DNA from: Bordetella genomosp. 5 | Lineage (GTDB): Bacteria; Pseudomonadota; Gammaproteobacteria; Burkholderiales; Burkholderiaceae_B | Direction: 5' to 3' | DNA length: 64,000 bases | NCBI RefSeq assembly: GCF_002261475.1 | Contig: NZ_NEVN01000012.1 | Span: forward strand, 1-64,000 | Shown here: piece after piece, positions 35,093 through 42,747 of the stretch | Layout: every line of letters begins with the position of its first letter | Numbering within the stretch: the stretch's first letter is position 1 | Position numbers and translations under genes: made by a program | The notes under the pieces: generated by a model | What the model was told of the DNA's origin: nothing | Seen by the model: only the letters and a program-made list of their open reading frames with translations | The model's database searches: none

Positions 35093-35863
35093 GTGAGCGC
35101 ACTCGTCAATCTCAGTATCGATGGCCATGTCGCCATCATCGAACTCAATCGCCCCGAGAAGCTGAACGCGATGACGCCCGAAATGGCGGACCTGCTGATC
35201 GCGGCCGTGGAGCAGTGCAACACCGATTCGCAGGTGCGGGCGGTGATCCTGACCGGCGCGGGCCCCAAGGCCTTCTGCGCCGGCTCGGACATCACCGAGC
35301 TCGACCGCTACGCCACGCCGTGGGACTTTCGCAACCGGCTCGACTACTGCGACTGCGTGCGCATGCTGAAAAAGCCGACCATCGCGGCGATCAACGGCTA
35401 CACCTTCGGCGGCGGCCTCGAGATGGCGTTGGCTTGCGATATCCGCATCGCCTCCGACAATGCGCGCCTGGGCGCGCCCGAGATCAAGCTGGGCTGGATC
35501 GGCGGCGGCGGCATGACGGCGCAGCTCGTGCATGCGATCGGCCCGAGCAACGCCGCGCTGATGGTGCTCACGGGCGACCCGATACGCGCCGAGCAGGCGC
35601 TGGCCTGGGGCTTGGTGAGCGAGGTCGTGCCGCAGGAGCAACTGCGCGAACGCGCGCAGGCGCTCGCCGCCACCATCGCGTCCCGCGCCCCCATCGCGGC
35701 CGAGACCGCGCGCGTGAATCTGCGCGCCGCGCTGTCGATGCCGCTCGAAAAGGCCGTGGAGTACGAACGCGATCTGCAGGCCATCTGCTTCGCGACGGCC
35801 GACGCCAAAGAAGGCCGCAAGGCGTTCGAAGAAAAGCGCGCGCCGAAGTTCGAGCGCCGCTGA
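35093..35863 (+). CDS. Enoyl-CoA hydratase/isomerase family protein
   Basis: The 256-residue protein is a crotonase. The oxyanion-hole segments FCAGSDITELD and NGYTFGGGLEMALACDIRIA are present, and both glutamates used by true hydratases are kept (GLEMA and GAPEIKLG). It starts at GTG 35093, preceded by AAGGA. It ends the operon and would hydrate or cleave the CoA ester formed by the CaiB-type transferase. The substrate is unknown. Confidence 0.92.
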   Translation: MSALVNLSIDGHVAIIELNRPEKLNAMTPEMADLLIAAVEQCNTDSQVRAVILTGAGPKAFCAGSDITELDRYATPWDFRNRLDYCDCVRMLKKPTIAAINGYTFGGGLEMALACDIRIASDNARLGAPEIKLGWIGGGGMTAQLVHAIGPSNAALMVLTGDPIRAEQALAWGLVSEVVPQEQLRERAQALAATIASRAPIAAETARVNLRAALSMPLEKAVEYERDLQAICFATADAKEGRKAFEEKRAPKFERR

Positions 35864-35888
35864 GTCGGGTGGAACGTGAGGGGCGGCC

Positions 35889-35958
35889 GTAGCTGGCCGC
35901 CCGCTGTTGGCCGCCCGATGTTGGCCGCGCGCTGTTAGCTGCGCGCCGTTGGCCGCCC
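35889..35958. repeat. Five degenerate tandem copies of a 14-bp repeat
   Basis: Units start at 35889, 35903, 35917, 35931 and 35945 with consensus GCTGTTGGCCGCCC. The period of 14 is not a multiple of three, and the array is in a noncoding gap after the enoyl-CoA hydratase gene. The unit differs in sequence from the arrays at 8772 and 53538 but has the same period. Confidence 0.85.
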
Positions 35959-36060
35959 CCATCAGCTGAACCCCTCCTGAACGCACGGAAGCGTCATGGC
36001 GCGCCGGTATACTTTCCGGGCCTGTGACTCCCTGGCGCGCCGCCCGAGGCCGCGCGCCGC

Positions 36061-38139
36061 ATGCATGCCATGCCCGCCATCTCCGTTCTGCTTCGCCCCC
36101 TGCTTGTGGTCTTCGCCTGCCTGACGGCGGGCCTCGTTCACGCCGCTCCGCCGTCATTGGCACAATGCCACGGCATCAAGGATCTGGCGTTCGTCGCCCA
36201 CCTCGACGACGACCTGCTCTTCATGAACCCGGACATCGCGGCCAACATCGAGGCGGGCGGCTGCGTGCGCCTCGTGTACCTGACCGCGAGCGACGCGGGA
36301 GAAGGCGAAGGCTACATGCTGGGCCGCGAGCGCGGTGTGCGCGCGGCCTATGCCTATATGGCGAAGAAGCCCGATCAATGGCGCGAAGGCGCGGGCATCG
36401 TGGGTGGCCGCACGATCGCGCGCTTCACGCTGCAGGACAATCCGCGCGTGCAGCTCTGGCACATGCGGCTCAAGGATCCCTGGCTCGGCAAAGGCTGGGG
36501 CAGCCTCACCCCGCTCAGTCGCACCGAGTCCGAACCGGGCCAGACCGTGGACACGCTCGGGCCCTACCCCGAGACCTACACGCGCGATGAGCTGGTGCAG
36601 ACGCTCGCCGCGATCATTCGCGATTACGGCCCCACCACCGTACGCCATCTCGACGACAACATGGTCGTGCCGTACACGCAGCTCTGCTGGCGTTGCGCGG
36701 GACACGGCCATCCGGACCACATCGCCAGCGCGCGGCTGGTGCGCGAGGCCATGGTGCACGCGCCCGGCAACTACGCCGAGACCGGCTACATCGATTACCC
36801 CAGCCAGGAGCGCGCCAGCAATCTCACCGAGGCCGAGATCGCGAGCAAGTCGGTGATCTTCCAGCACTACGCCTGGAACGACTACCACTACTGCGCCGGC
36901 CCCACGGGCTGCCAGGAACCCGCCGGCCCGGCGGCCGCGTGGGTGCAGCGCGCCTACTACGTCTCGCGCCAGGACATGACGCCGCAGCTCTATCCCGACG
37001 GCCGCGGCGGCATGGTCGTGTTCGCGGCGGGCGAGACCAACGCCGCCATCAACGAGTGGTTGCCGGGTCAGCAACGCTGGCAGAGCCTGGGCGGACGCAC
37101 CACCGGACCGCTCGTGTCGTTCGCCCATGCCGACGGCACCGCCGGCCTGATCGCGCGCGATCCGCTGGGCGGTCTGTGGGCCAACAAGCAGCGCCATGAC
37201 GGCACGTGGCAAGGCTGGCAGGCGCTCGGCACGCTGCGCGCCACGCAGATCCCCGCCGTCGCACTGCGCGGCGACGCGGCCGCCGTGGCGCTGGGCTACG
37301 ACGGTCAGTCGCATTGGTCGGCGCCGACCGGCATCGATGGCAGCTGGGGCCCCTGGCAGGCCCTGCCTCCGCTCGAAAACGCCACCGGCAGCCCGGCGAT
37401 CGCGCGCAGCGCCGATGGCCGCTACGTGGTGTTCGCGCTCGACAGCACCGGCGACCTCCACTACACGCGCCAGCTTCATCCGCGCACCGACCGCGAGACC
37501 GGCTGGCAAGCCTGGCTGCCGGTGGCCGCGCCTACCGCGGCGGGCGGCCTGGTCGCCATCCGCAACGGTTCCGACCGGATCGAGCTCTACATGCGCGAGC
37601 GCGGCAGCAACCACCTGCTGCGCCTGAAGCAGACCTCCGGCCCGCGCGACCTCGCGCTCGCCTGGGGCCCGGCTGCCGATCTCGGCGTAACGTTCATCGG
37701 CCGTCCCGCCGTGGCCGCCGATGAAAAAGGCAACGTGACCCTCGCCGTGCTCGAGCGCGCCGGCGGTCCGCTCTGGCTGGTCGAACACGGCAAGCCGGTG
37801 GCGCTCGGCGCCACGGCCGCCTCGCCCCCCGCGCTCAGCGTGGTCAACGGCACGCTGTATGTCGTCGCACGCAGCGCGGGCGGCCCGCAACGCTATCAGG
37901 TGCTGTCGCGCCGCAATGGCGCCTGGGGCCAGACACTCACGCTCGGCGAGATGCCCGCCACGGGCGGCGGCCCGTTCGCCGCGCTCGCCGCCCGCCCGGC
38001 CGACGTGCCCAACCTCGGCGCCAACAGCGTCAACCGCGCGCTCGTCGTGCGGCCCACACCCGGCGCCACCGACGCCCTCACCGTAGAACGCATGCCGACC
38101 CAGGCCTCGCGGCCGGCGACGGCGAACGTGGCGAAGTAG
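36061..38139 (+). CDS. Secreted PIG-L family deacetylase with C-terminal beta-propeller
   Basis: The 692-residue protein has a signal peptide (cleavage near VHAAPP, residue 29), a PIG-L/LmbE deacetylase domain (about residues 38-290) and a C-terminal region of repeated WQxW/WGPW blades (about 315-670) like PLL-type lectin propellers. The zinc motif AHPDDE is present as AHLDDD (H47, D50, D51 region), with a second HGHPDH at 215-220. PIG-L enzymes remove acetyl from GlcNAc-type sugars. An exported enzyme with a sugar-binding-like propeller suggests extracellular glycan deacetylation, which is inference. Confidence 0.85.
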   Translation: MHAMPAISVLLRPLLVVFACLTAGLVHAAPPSLAQCHGIKDLAFVAHLDDDLLFMNPDIAANIEAGGCVRLVYLTASDAGEGEGYMLGRERGVRAAYAYMAKKPDQWREGAGIVGGRTIARFTLQDNPRVQLWHMRLKDPWLGKGWGSLTPLSRTESEPGQTVDTLGPYPETYTRDELVQTLAAIIRDYGPTTVRHLDDNMVVPYTQLCWRCAGHGHPDHIASARLVREAMVHAPGNYAETGYIDYPSQERASNLTEAEIASKSVIFQHYAWNDYHYCAGPTGCQEPAGPAAAWVQRAYYVSRQDMTPQLYPDGRGGMVVFAAGETNAAINEWLPGQQRWQSLGGRTTGPLVSFAHADGTAGLIARDPLGGLWANKQRHDGTWQGWQALGTLRATQIPAVALRGDAAAVALGYDGQSHWSAPTGIDGSWGPWQALPPLENATGSPAIARSADGRYVVFALDSTGDLHYTRQLHPRTDRETGWQAWLPVAAPTAAGGLVAIRNGSDRIELYMRERGSNHLLRLKQTSGPRDLALAWGPAADLGVTFIGRPAVAADEKGNVTLAVLERAGGPLWLVEHGKPVALGATAASPPALSVVNGTLYVVARSAGGPQRYQVLSRRNGAWGQTLTLGEMPATGGGPFAALAARPADVPNLGANSVNRALVVRPTPGATDALTVERMPTQASRPATANVAK

Positions 38140-38183
38140 CCGGACGGAAATCGGCGCCTGCGCAGCGCGTGCAAGGGTCGAGA

Positions 38184-38205
38184 CGCGTGGCCTGATGGCC
38201 ACGCG
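38184..38205 (+). terminator. Hairpin after the PIG-L gene
   Basis: CGCGTGGCC (38184-38192), TGAT loop, GGCCACGCG (38197-38205) is a perfect 9-bp stem 45 bp after the stop. It lacks a T-run. Confidence 0.55.
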
Positions 38206-38219
38206 CTTGGCTCCCCCGC

Positions 38220-38460
38220 CTGCCGCGCCTGCGCCGCTCGGGCGCGACACGCTTGCGCGACGCGCAAAACAGCACGTTGGCGCTGGAAAGCCGATTCGAC
38301 CTCGCCTACAACGCAGCGCATGCGCTGAGCCTGGCCGCGCTGCGTTGGCGAGGCTTTCGCGCCAGCCAGCGCTATATCGTTTTCCAGCTGCTGCCGGACA
38401 CGCTCGATCTGGGGCCGGCCGTGTGGCGTGTTCTCGACCAGAAGCAAAGGTTTACGGCCC
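38220..38460 (+). pseudogene. Remnant of a HEPN-like gene
   Basis: An in-frame stretch reads LRDAQNSTLALESRFDLAYNAAHALSLAALRWRGFRASQRYIVFQLLPDTLDLGPAVWRVLDQKQRF, split here only for reading. It matches the helical core of HEPN-type small proteins (RFDLAYNAAHALSLAALR, YIVFQLLPDTL) but has no start codon with a ribosome-binding site and loses the family text after about 38450, where homologues continue with a KRN/EYEG block. It appears truncated at both ends. The nucleotidyltransferase or antitoxin partner often found with HEPN genes is absent. Confidence 0.6.
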
Positions 38461-38604
38461 GATTGAGGCGCGTTGATTCCGCCGTACGAATTTAAAGGGA
38501 ATTCCCCCATTCTCGCGGTGTCGGACGCTGGTACCATGCCGCGCACGGATCCGCCCGTCGGCGGACCCATTCCCACACTTGGCGTTGAGCCACGCGGAGA
38601 CTCG

Positions 38605-39621
38605 ATGAAAGCCCTGAACCTGGTAGCGGCCGGCGCCGCTCTGCTCGTATCGTCCTGGACGGCGCATGCCGGTCCGACCTTCGACAACGTCAAGAACAAA
38701 GGCTTTGTCCAATGCGGCGTGTCCACGGGCGTGGCCGGCTTCTCGGTGAACGACAGCAAGGGTGGCTGGATCGGCCTCGACGTCGACCTGTGCCGCGCCA
38801 TCGCGATCACCATGTTCGGTGATGCGTCCAAGTCCAAGATCATGGCCGTGAGCGCGCTGCAGCGCTTTACCGCCCTGCAGTCGGGCGAAGTCGACGTGCT
38901 GCCGCGCAACACGACGCTCTCGCTCACGCGCGACACCACGCTCGGCTTGATCGGCGTGGGCGTGAACTACTACGACAGCCAGGGCATCATGGTGAACAAG
39001 TCGCTCAACGTGAAGAGCGCCAAGGAGCTCAACGGCGCCACCGTATGCGTGCAGCCGGGCACCACCACCGAACTCAACCTGGCCGACTGGTTCCGCGCCG
39101 AGAACATTGCCTTCAAGCCGGTGGTCGTTGAACGCCTGGACGAAGTGATCCGCGCCTTTGCGATGGGCCGTTGCGACGCCTTTACCGGCGACAAGTCGCA
39201 GCTCGCCGCCGCCCGCACCACGCTCGAGAATCCCGAGCAGTACGTGATCATGCCCGAGAACTTCTCCAAGGAGCCGCTCGGCCCGATGGTGCGTCAGGGC
39301 GACGAGAAGTGGTTCAACGTGGTGCGCTGGACGCTGAACGCCATGCTCGAAGCCGAGGAATATGGCATCACCTCGAAGAACGTCGACGAGATGCTCAAGA
39401 GCAACAACCCCAACGTGCAGCGTCTGCTGGGCGTGACGCCGGGCATGGGCAAGAATCTCGGCGTGGACGACAAGTGGGCCTACAACATCATCAAGAACAT
39501 CGGCAATTACGGCGAGAGCTTCGAGAAGAACCTCGGCATGACCAGCCCGATGAAACTCGCCCGCGGCCTGAACGCTTCGTACAAGGATGGCGGCCTGATG
39601 TACGGCTGGCCGGTGCGCTGA
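38605..39621 (+). CDS. Amino-acid ABC transporter substrate-binding protein (AapJ/BztA-like)
   Basis: The 338-residue product has a signal peptide (MKALNLVAAGAALLVSSWTAHA) and the family 3 solute-binding fold: VKNKGFVQCGVSTGVAGFSV, GWIGLDVDLCRAIAITMFGD, RFTALQSGEVDVLPRNTT, GATVCVQPGTTTELNLADWF and CDAFTGDKSQLAAARTTL. It closely follows the general L-amino acid receptors AapJ/BztA. It is an orphan here, with no permease or ATPase genes. An upstream in-frame extension from 38473 is rejected because the leader peptide begins at 38605. A terminator follows. Confidence 0.93.
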   Translation: MKALNLVAAGAALLVSSWTAHAGPTFDNVKNKGFVQCGVSTGVAGFSVNDSKGGWIGLDVDLCRAIAITMFGDASKSKIMAVSALQRFTALQSGEVDVLPRNTTLSLTRDTTLGLIGVGVNYYDSQGIMVNKSLNVKSAKELNGATVCVQPGTTTELNLADWFRAENIAFKPVVVERLDEVIRAFAMGRCDAFTGDKSQLAAARTTLENPEQYVIMPENFSKEPLGPMVRQGDEKWFNVVRWTLNAMLEAEEYGITSKNVDEMLKSNNPNVQRLLGVTPGMGKNLGVDDKWAYNIIKNIGNYGESFEKNLGMTSPMKLARGLNASYKDGGLMYGWPVR

Positions 39622-39656
39622 TCGAGGCACAAGCCGCGACAGCGGGTTAACGGCAA

Positions 39657-39685
39657 ACGGGCGCCCGATGCGCCCGTTTTCTTTG
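39657..39685 (+). terminator. Rho-independent terminator after the amino-acid binding protein
   Basis: ACGGGCGC (39657-39664) and GCGCCCGT (39670-39677) flank a CCGAT loop and are followed by TTTCTTTG, a good intrinsic terminator. Confidence 0.85.
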
Positions 39686-39729
39686 CGCGGCCCGCCGATC
39701 GGGGAGCGCAGGGAACACAACAGTCGGTG

Positions 39730-40017
39730 TCAGCGTGATCTGGAGGTCACGCGAGGATCCAGCCCCGCGCGAATCGCCAGCGACACCAACATGTCGAGGC
39801 TGAAGCGATCCCACTTGTTGCGGATCAGGTCGGAGATGCGCGGCTGGCTGACACCGAGCGCCGCGGCGGCCTGGGCCTGAGTCCAGCGCCGCGCCTCGAT
39901 ACATTCGCGCAGGTTACCCATGAGCTCCGCCCGAAGCGCCAGCAAGGCGGCCTCCTCGGCGGAAAAGCCCAGGTCGGCAAAAACATTGCCACTGGATTCA
40001 ATGATCGTTGTACTCAT
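39730..40017 (-). CDS. XRE-family HTH antitoxin
   Basis: The 95-residue product has a HTH of the type found in antitoxins of RelE-like toxins (NLRECIEARRWTQAQAAAALGVSQPRISDLIRNKWDRFSLDMLVSLAIRAGL). Its ATG at 40017 overlaps the stop of the toxin gene (ATGA), so the toxin gene comes first as in higBA systems. It should bind the toxin and repress their shared promoter. Confidence 0.88.
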   Translation of the reverse strand: MSTTIIESSGNVFADLGFSAEEAALLALRAELMGNLRECIEARRWTQAQAAAALGVSQPRISDLIRNKWDRFSLDMLVSLAIRAGLDPRVTSRSR

Positions 40018-40334
40018 CGCGTTTCCTGTAGAGACCGGTAGCGGCGGATGGCCAGCTCCAGATCGGACAACGAGAGTGCGCGGGATTTCTTTTGAAAGGC
40101 ATGCAGCACGTAAATCGCCTCCATCCGGCGAGCGATAAAAATAATCCGCCACTCGCCTGCCACATGAATCCGGATCTCGTACACGCCCGGTCCGACGGTG
40201 ATCAGAGGCTTGAAGTCGCTGGGCATGAAGCCTCGCTGGATCGCGTCCAACTCGAAGCCAGCTTGTCTTCGTGCGTCGGCAGGAAAGGCGCGCAGCTCGG
40301 CCAGGGCCGAGCCGACAAAGCATAGCGGCTTCAT
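40014..40334 (-). CDS. RelE/HigB-type toxin (phage Gp49-like family)
   Basis: The 106-residue protein matches Gp49-like/RelE-superfamily toxins: LCFVGSALAELRAFPADARRQAGFELDAIQRG, KPLITVGPGVYEIRIH, WRIIFIARRMEAIYVLHAFQKKSRAL. These toxins usually cleave mRNA on the ribosome. It starts at ATG 40334 within an AT-rich stretch; the minus-strand TATAAT at 40347-40342 lies so near the ATG that, if used, the transcript would be almost leaderless. The pair is in accessory DNA next to gene remnants. Confidence 0.88.
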   Translation of the reverse strand: MKPLCFVGSALAELRAFPADARRQAGFELDAIQRGFMPSDFKPLITVGPGVYEIRIHVAGEWRIIFIARRMEAIYVLHAFQKKSRALSLSDLELAIRRYRSLQETR

Positions 40335-40629
40335 ATAAATAATTATATAAAAACAATGGATACCGATGGTTCGCCTAGCCAGTATCAGGACAGAATCTTG
40401 CACTGGCCCATGCCCGAAATCGGCCTGCGCCGGGCGCATGCGAGGGGATCCGGAAGTATGCAGATCCCGACAGGTGGCGGGGATCAAGTGAGATCGCGGT
40501 GCCCCTTGCGGATGACCGCAGCCCAGTGAGGGGCTTGATGCCCGGTAACGAGCGAACGCTGACCTCGTGCGCCGGACGCCGTCGCGAAGGCATCGCGCCG
40601 CGTGCGACAGCCAGCGCGCATCGAGCGCC
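40335..40629. other. Intergenic gap upstream of the toxin gene
   Basis: An AT-rich patch at 40332-40356 presumably holds the toxin-antitoxin promoter and operator. I see no gene or other motif in the rest. Confidence 0.4.
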
Positions 40630-40866
40630 TTAAGCGCGGCGGCCGAAAGCCGTGAGTTGGTAGTGGGCGTCGATCAGGTCTTCGACATCGGCCTCGTCAG
40701 CATCGGCGCTGACGGGAGCGGCGACGGCTGCTTGCGCTGCGCAGGCGTAGCGCGCATGGGTGCCGCCGGCCTGGAAGCCGCTCAGCTCATTGGCCTGCAC
40801 CACAGCGCCGACGCTGCAGGCGATCAGGCCCAGGCAGATCATGATGGCTGCAACAGGATGGGCCAT
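40630..40866 (-). CDS. Small exported protein of unknown function
   Basis: The 78-residue product begins with a signal-like segment (MAHPVAAIMICLGLIACSVGAVVQANE) and ends in an acidic, Ala-rich tail with YACAAQAAVAAPVSADADEADVEDLIDAHYQLTAFG. I recognise no family. The gene starts 2 bases after the stop of the second small exported gene, so both form a two-gene operon. Confidence 0.55.
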   Translation of the reverse strand: MAHPVAAIMICLGLIACSVGAVVQANELSGFQAGGTHARYACAAQAAVAAPVSADADEADVEDLIDAHYQLTAFGRRA

Positions 40867-40868
40867 GA

Positions 40869-41147
40869 TTACTCTCCGGCGGCGACCAGCACACCCTGGG
40901 CCATCAACAGCGTGTCGCGCAGGCCGTAGTACGGCTTGGCGGCCTGCTCGCACAGCTCCGCTTTCAGGGAGGACACCGGCGTGCCGGTGGCGGCCGCCGA
41001 TTGCGAGGCGGCCGGCGCGACGGCGACGGGCTCATCGGCATGCGCATCGGGCAAGGCGATCAGGGCCAGCAGGGCGGCGCCGAGCGCGAGCGCGAGTCCC
41101 TCGGGGATCTTGATGGCGCGGGCGCGGACAAAAGCGCGGGATTTCAT
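40869..41147 (-). CDS. Small exported protein of unknown function
   Basis: The 92-residue product has a likely signal peptide (basic MKSRAFVRARAIK then GLALALGAALLALIALPDAHADE) and a mature part with one cysteine (KAELCEQAAKPYYGLRDTLLMAQGVLVAAGE). An AAGGAGAAGTCT ribosome-binding site precedes ATG 41147. It is the first gene of a two-gene unit and is preceded by AT-rich promoter DNA with a perfect 8-bp inverted repeat. The function is unknown. Confidence 0.6.
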   Translation of the reverse strand: MKSRAFVRARAIKIPEGLALALGAALLALIALPDAHADEPVAVAPAASQSAAATGTPVSSLKAELCEQAAKPYYGLRDTLLMAQGVLVAAGE

Positions 41148-41524
41148 AGACTTCTCCTTAGTTCGTTTTTTGTACGATAGCTTCTGGCTAATCAATAGGG
41201 CCATTGAATTGATTCAATGAATTTAATAGCTTTTTTCTTTGAGGCTATGGACCGCCCTGCGTTGATCGCTGCCCGGTGTTTGAGGCTGTTATCGGTCACC
41301 GGGGGGTGAACCTTCCCAAGTTCACGACGTTCGTTGCAGGGTCCGGCGCTGTTGCTATGGCAAGCCGCGTTCCCGGCACGGCCCGACAAGGCGCCGGCCA
41401 AGTCGTGGAACTAGCGTAGCCAGCCGGCGTGACACCGGGGCATCAAGTTGTAAGGGAAGGCAAAGACCGAGGGGTCGGCGGCGGGATATAGTGAGAGCCC
41501 GCAGGGACATCGAGACGAAACGCA
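41148..41524. other. AT-rich promoter region and gap without recognised genes
   Basis: Bases 41148-41240 are unusually AT-rich for this window and should hold the promoter of the small exported pair. The rest up to the integrase fragment contains no frame that I can support. Confidence 0.5.
41202..41219. promoter_or_regulatory. Perfect inverted repeat CATTGAAT-TG-ATTCAATG
   Basis: Eight-base arms at 41202-41209 and 41212-41219 are separated by two bases. The site lies about 55 bp upstream of the small exported operon and is a good operator candidate. Confidence 0.55.
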
Positions 41525-41755
41525 ATGAGTACTGGCTTCGAGGGCGTGCGGCCCGCATCCGAATCATCGATCGAGATCGGCTTCGTCTACCGTGGCGAAC
41601 ACTGCATCGAACGGCTGCGGATCAGGCCCACCGCGGCAAATCTGAAGCGGGCGGCGCAGCAGCGTGCCGATATTCTCGAGGCGATCGCGCGCGGCGACTT
41701 CGACTACGCGGCGTATTTTCCGAACTCGCGCCGCAAGGCCTCGCCGCCGGGCTGA
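41525..41755 (+). pseudogene. Phage-type integrase fragment (N-terminal arm-binding domain only)
   Basis: The 76-residue frame reads like the DUF3596 arm-DNA-binding domain of tyrosine integrases: IEIGFVYRGEHCIERLRIRPTAANLKRAAQQRADILEAIARGDFDYAAYFPNS. Full-length enzymes continue with a core-binding and a catalytic domain of about 300 residues, which are absent downstream. It therefore marks a lost prophage or island end. A role as a stand-alone DNA-binding peptide is not excluded. Confidence 0.72.
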
Positions 41756-42036
41756 GGCCGATCGCCGAGGCCCGATCGAGGCGAAAATCGCGCCCGCGGG
41801 CCCGGCAAGCAAATGCTACAAGGTACGACTCGAGACCGCGAAATTGCGCACTTTTTGCTCAGCCGGTCGGATTCCCGGCGGTAAATCGGGGATCGGAGCG
41901 GCTTGGGAACAGGCGCAAACAGGATTGACGCCGTGTAAATCTGACCCGGGGCAGGGCCCCGGATCGCCGCGGCCATGCCGCGCGTGGCGAACGAACGCGG
42001 CCGCATCGGGCCGCGCTCGCCGCCAAACCTTACCGA
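41756..42036. other. Gap after the integrase fragment
   Basis: No integrase core domain, gene or clear repeat was found here; the sequence is GC-rich and noncoding in appearance. Confidence 0.45.
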
Positions 42037-42516
42037 TCAGGCGTTCACCGCCTCGCCATTCGCCAGCGGGGCGGCCGTCGCGCCCGCGCCTTCGGCTTGC
42101 TGCATGAACTGGCGCAGGAACAACACCAGCTCCTGCAGCAGGCGGTCCCACAGCTCGGTATTGGCGCGCAGATGATTTTCGCTGACGCCACCCGCCAGGA
42201 TCACATCCATCTCGAGCACGAGGAAATTGCCCTGCACGCTCAGGCGGGCGAAGCGCTTGCCCGCATTCCAGCTATCCGCGAGACCCGCCGGCAGATCGCC
42301 CTGCACGCGCAGCGCGCAGCTGAAGGTGTAGTCGACGAATTCACCCTGGGTCTGGGCGGGATTGCCGAAGCGCAGCGAGAAACCGATGCCCTGCGAGGCA
42401 CTCAGCAGTTGGGACAGACCGTTCTGTTCGGACACGGTGACGCGATAGCCCTGCTCTTGCAGAAGGGCCTGCACGCGGGGCAAGGTGACGGCTTGGATGA
42501 TGGTGGCTTCGGTCAT
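42037..42516 (-). CDS. YbjN domain-containing protein
   Basis: The 159-residue product matches the YbjN family: VTLPRVQALLQEQGYRVTVSEQNG at the N-terminus, FVDYTFSCALRV, WNAGKRFARLSVQGNFLVLEMDVILAGGVSENHLRANTELWDRLLQELVLFL. The fold resembles type III secretion chaperones, and some members are sensory-transduction regulators. The ATG at 42516 is chosen over 42618 by homology. No operon partner is seen. Confidence 0.85.
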   Translation of the reverse strand: MTEATIIQAVTLPRVQALLQEQGYRVTVSEQNGLSQLLSASQGIGFSLRFGNPAQTQGEFVDYTFSCALRVQGDLPAGLADSWNAGKRFARLSVQGNFLVLEMDVILAGGVSENHLRANTELWDRLLQELVLFLRQFMQQAEGAGATAAPLANGEAVNA

Positions 42517-42747
42517 GTATTTCCCGTGGAAGAGTGGATCGGCGCTCAGGCGTTGGACGGGTATGACGGCCTGGCGGCAGGTGCCGAACCGTTTCCCGCC
42601 GCATAGCTTATCGCCCATTCGCCGCGCCCGCTCGGCCTATATACGGCCGATCTCTGCCCTATAGCGTCCTGCTGCGCCCCGTCCGCGGCTCGACCTGCCT
42701 CTGTCGGAAGCACCCCCGCGCGCGCAGCCGGACGGAATCCGCGCCGT

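Noticed and set aside
41192-41401. A 69-codon minus-strand frame in the gap before the integrase fragment
   Set aside because: It has no ribosome-binding site and no homology, and it overlaps the AT-rich promoter region.
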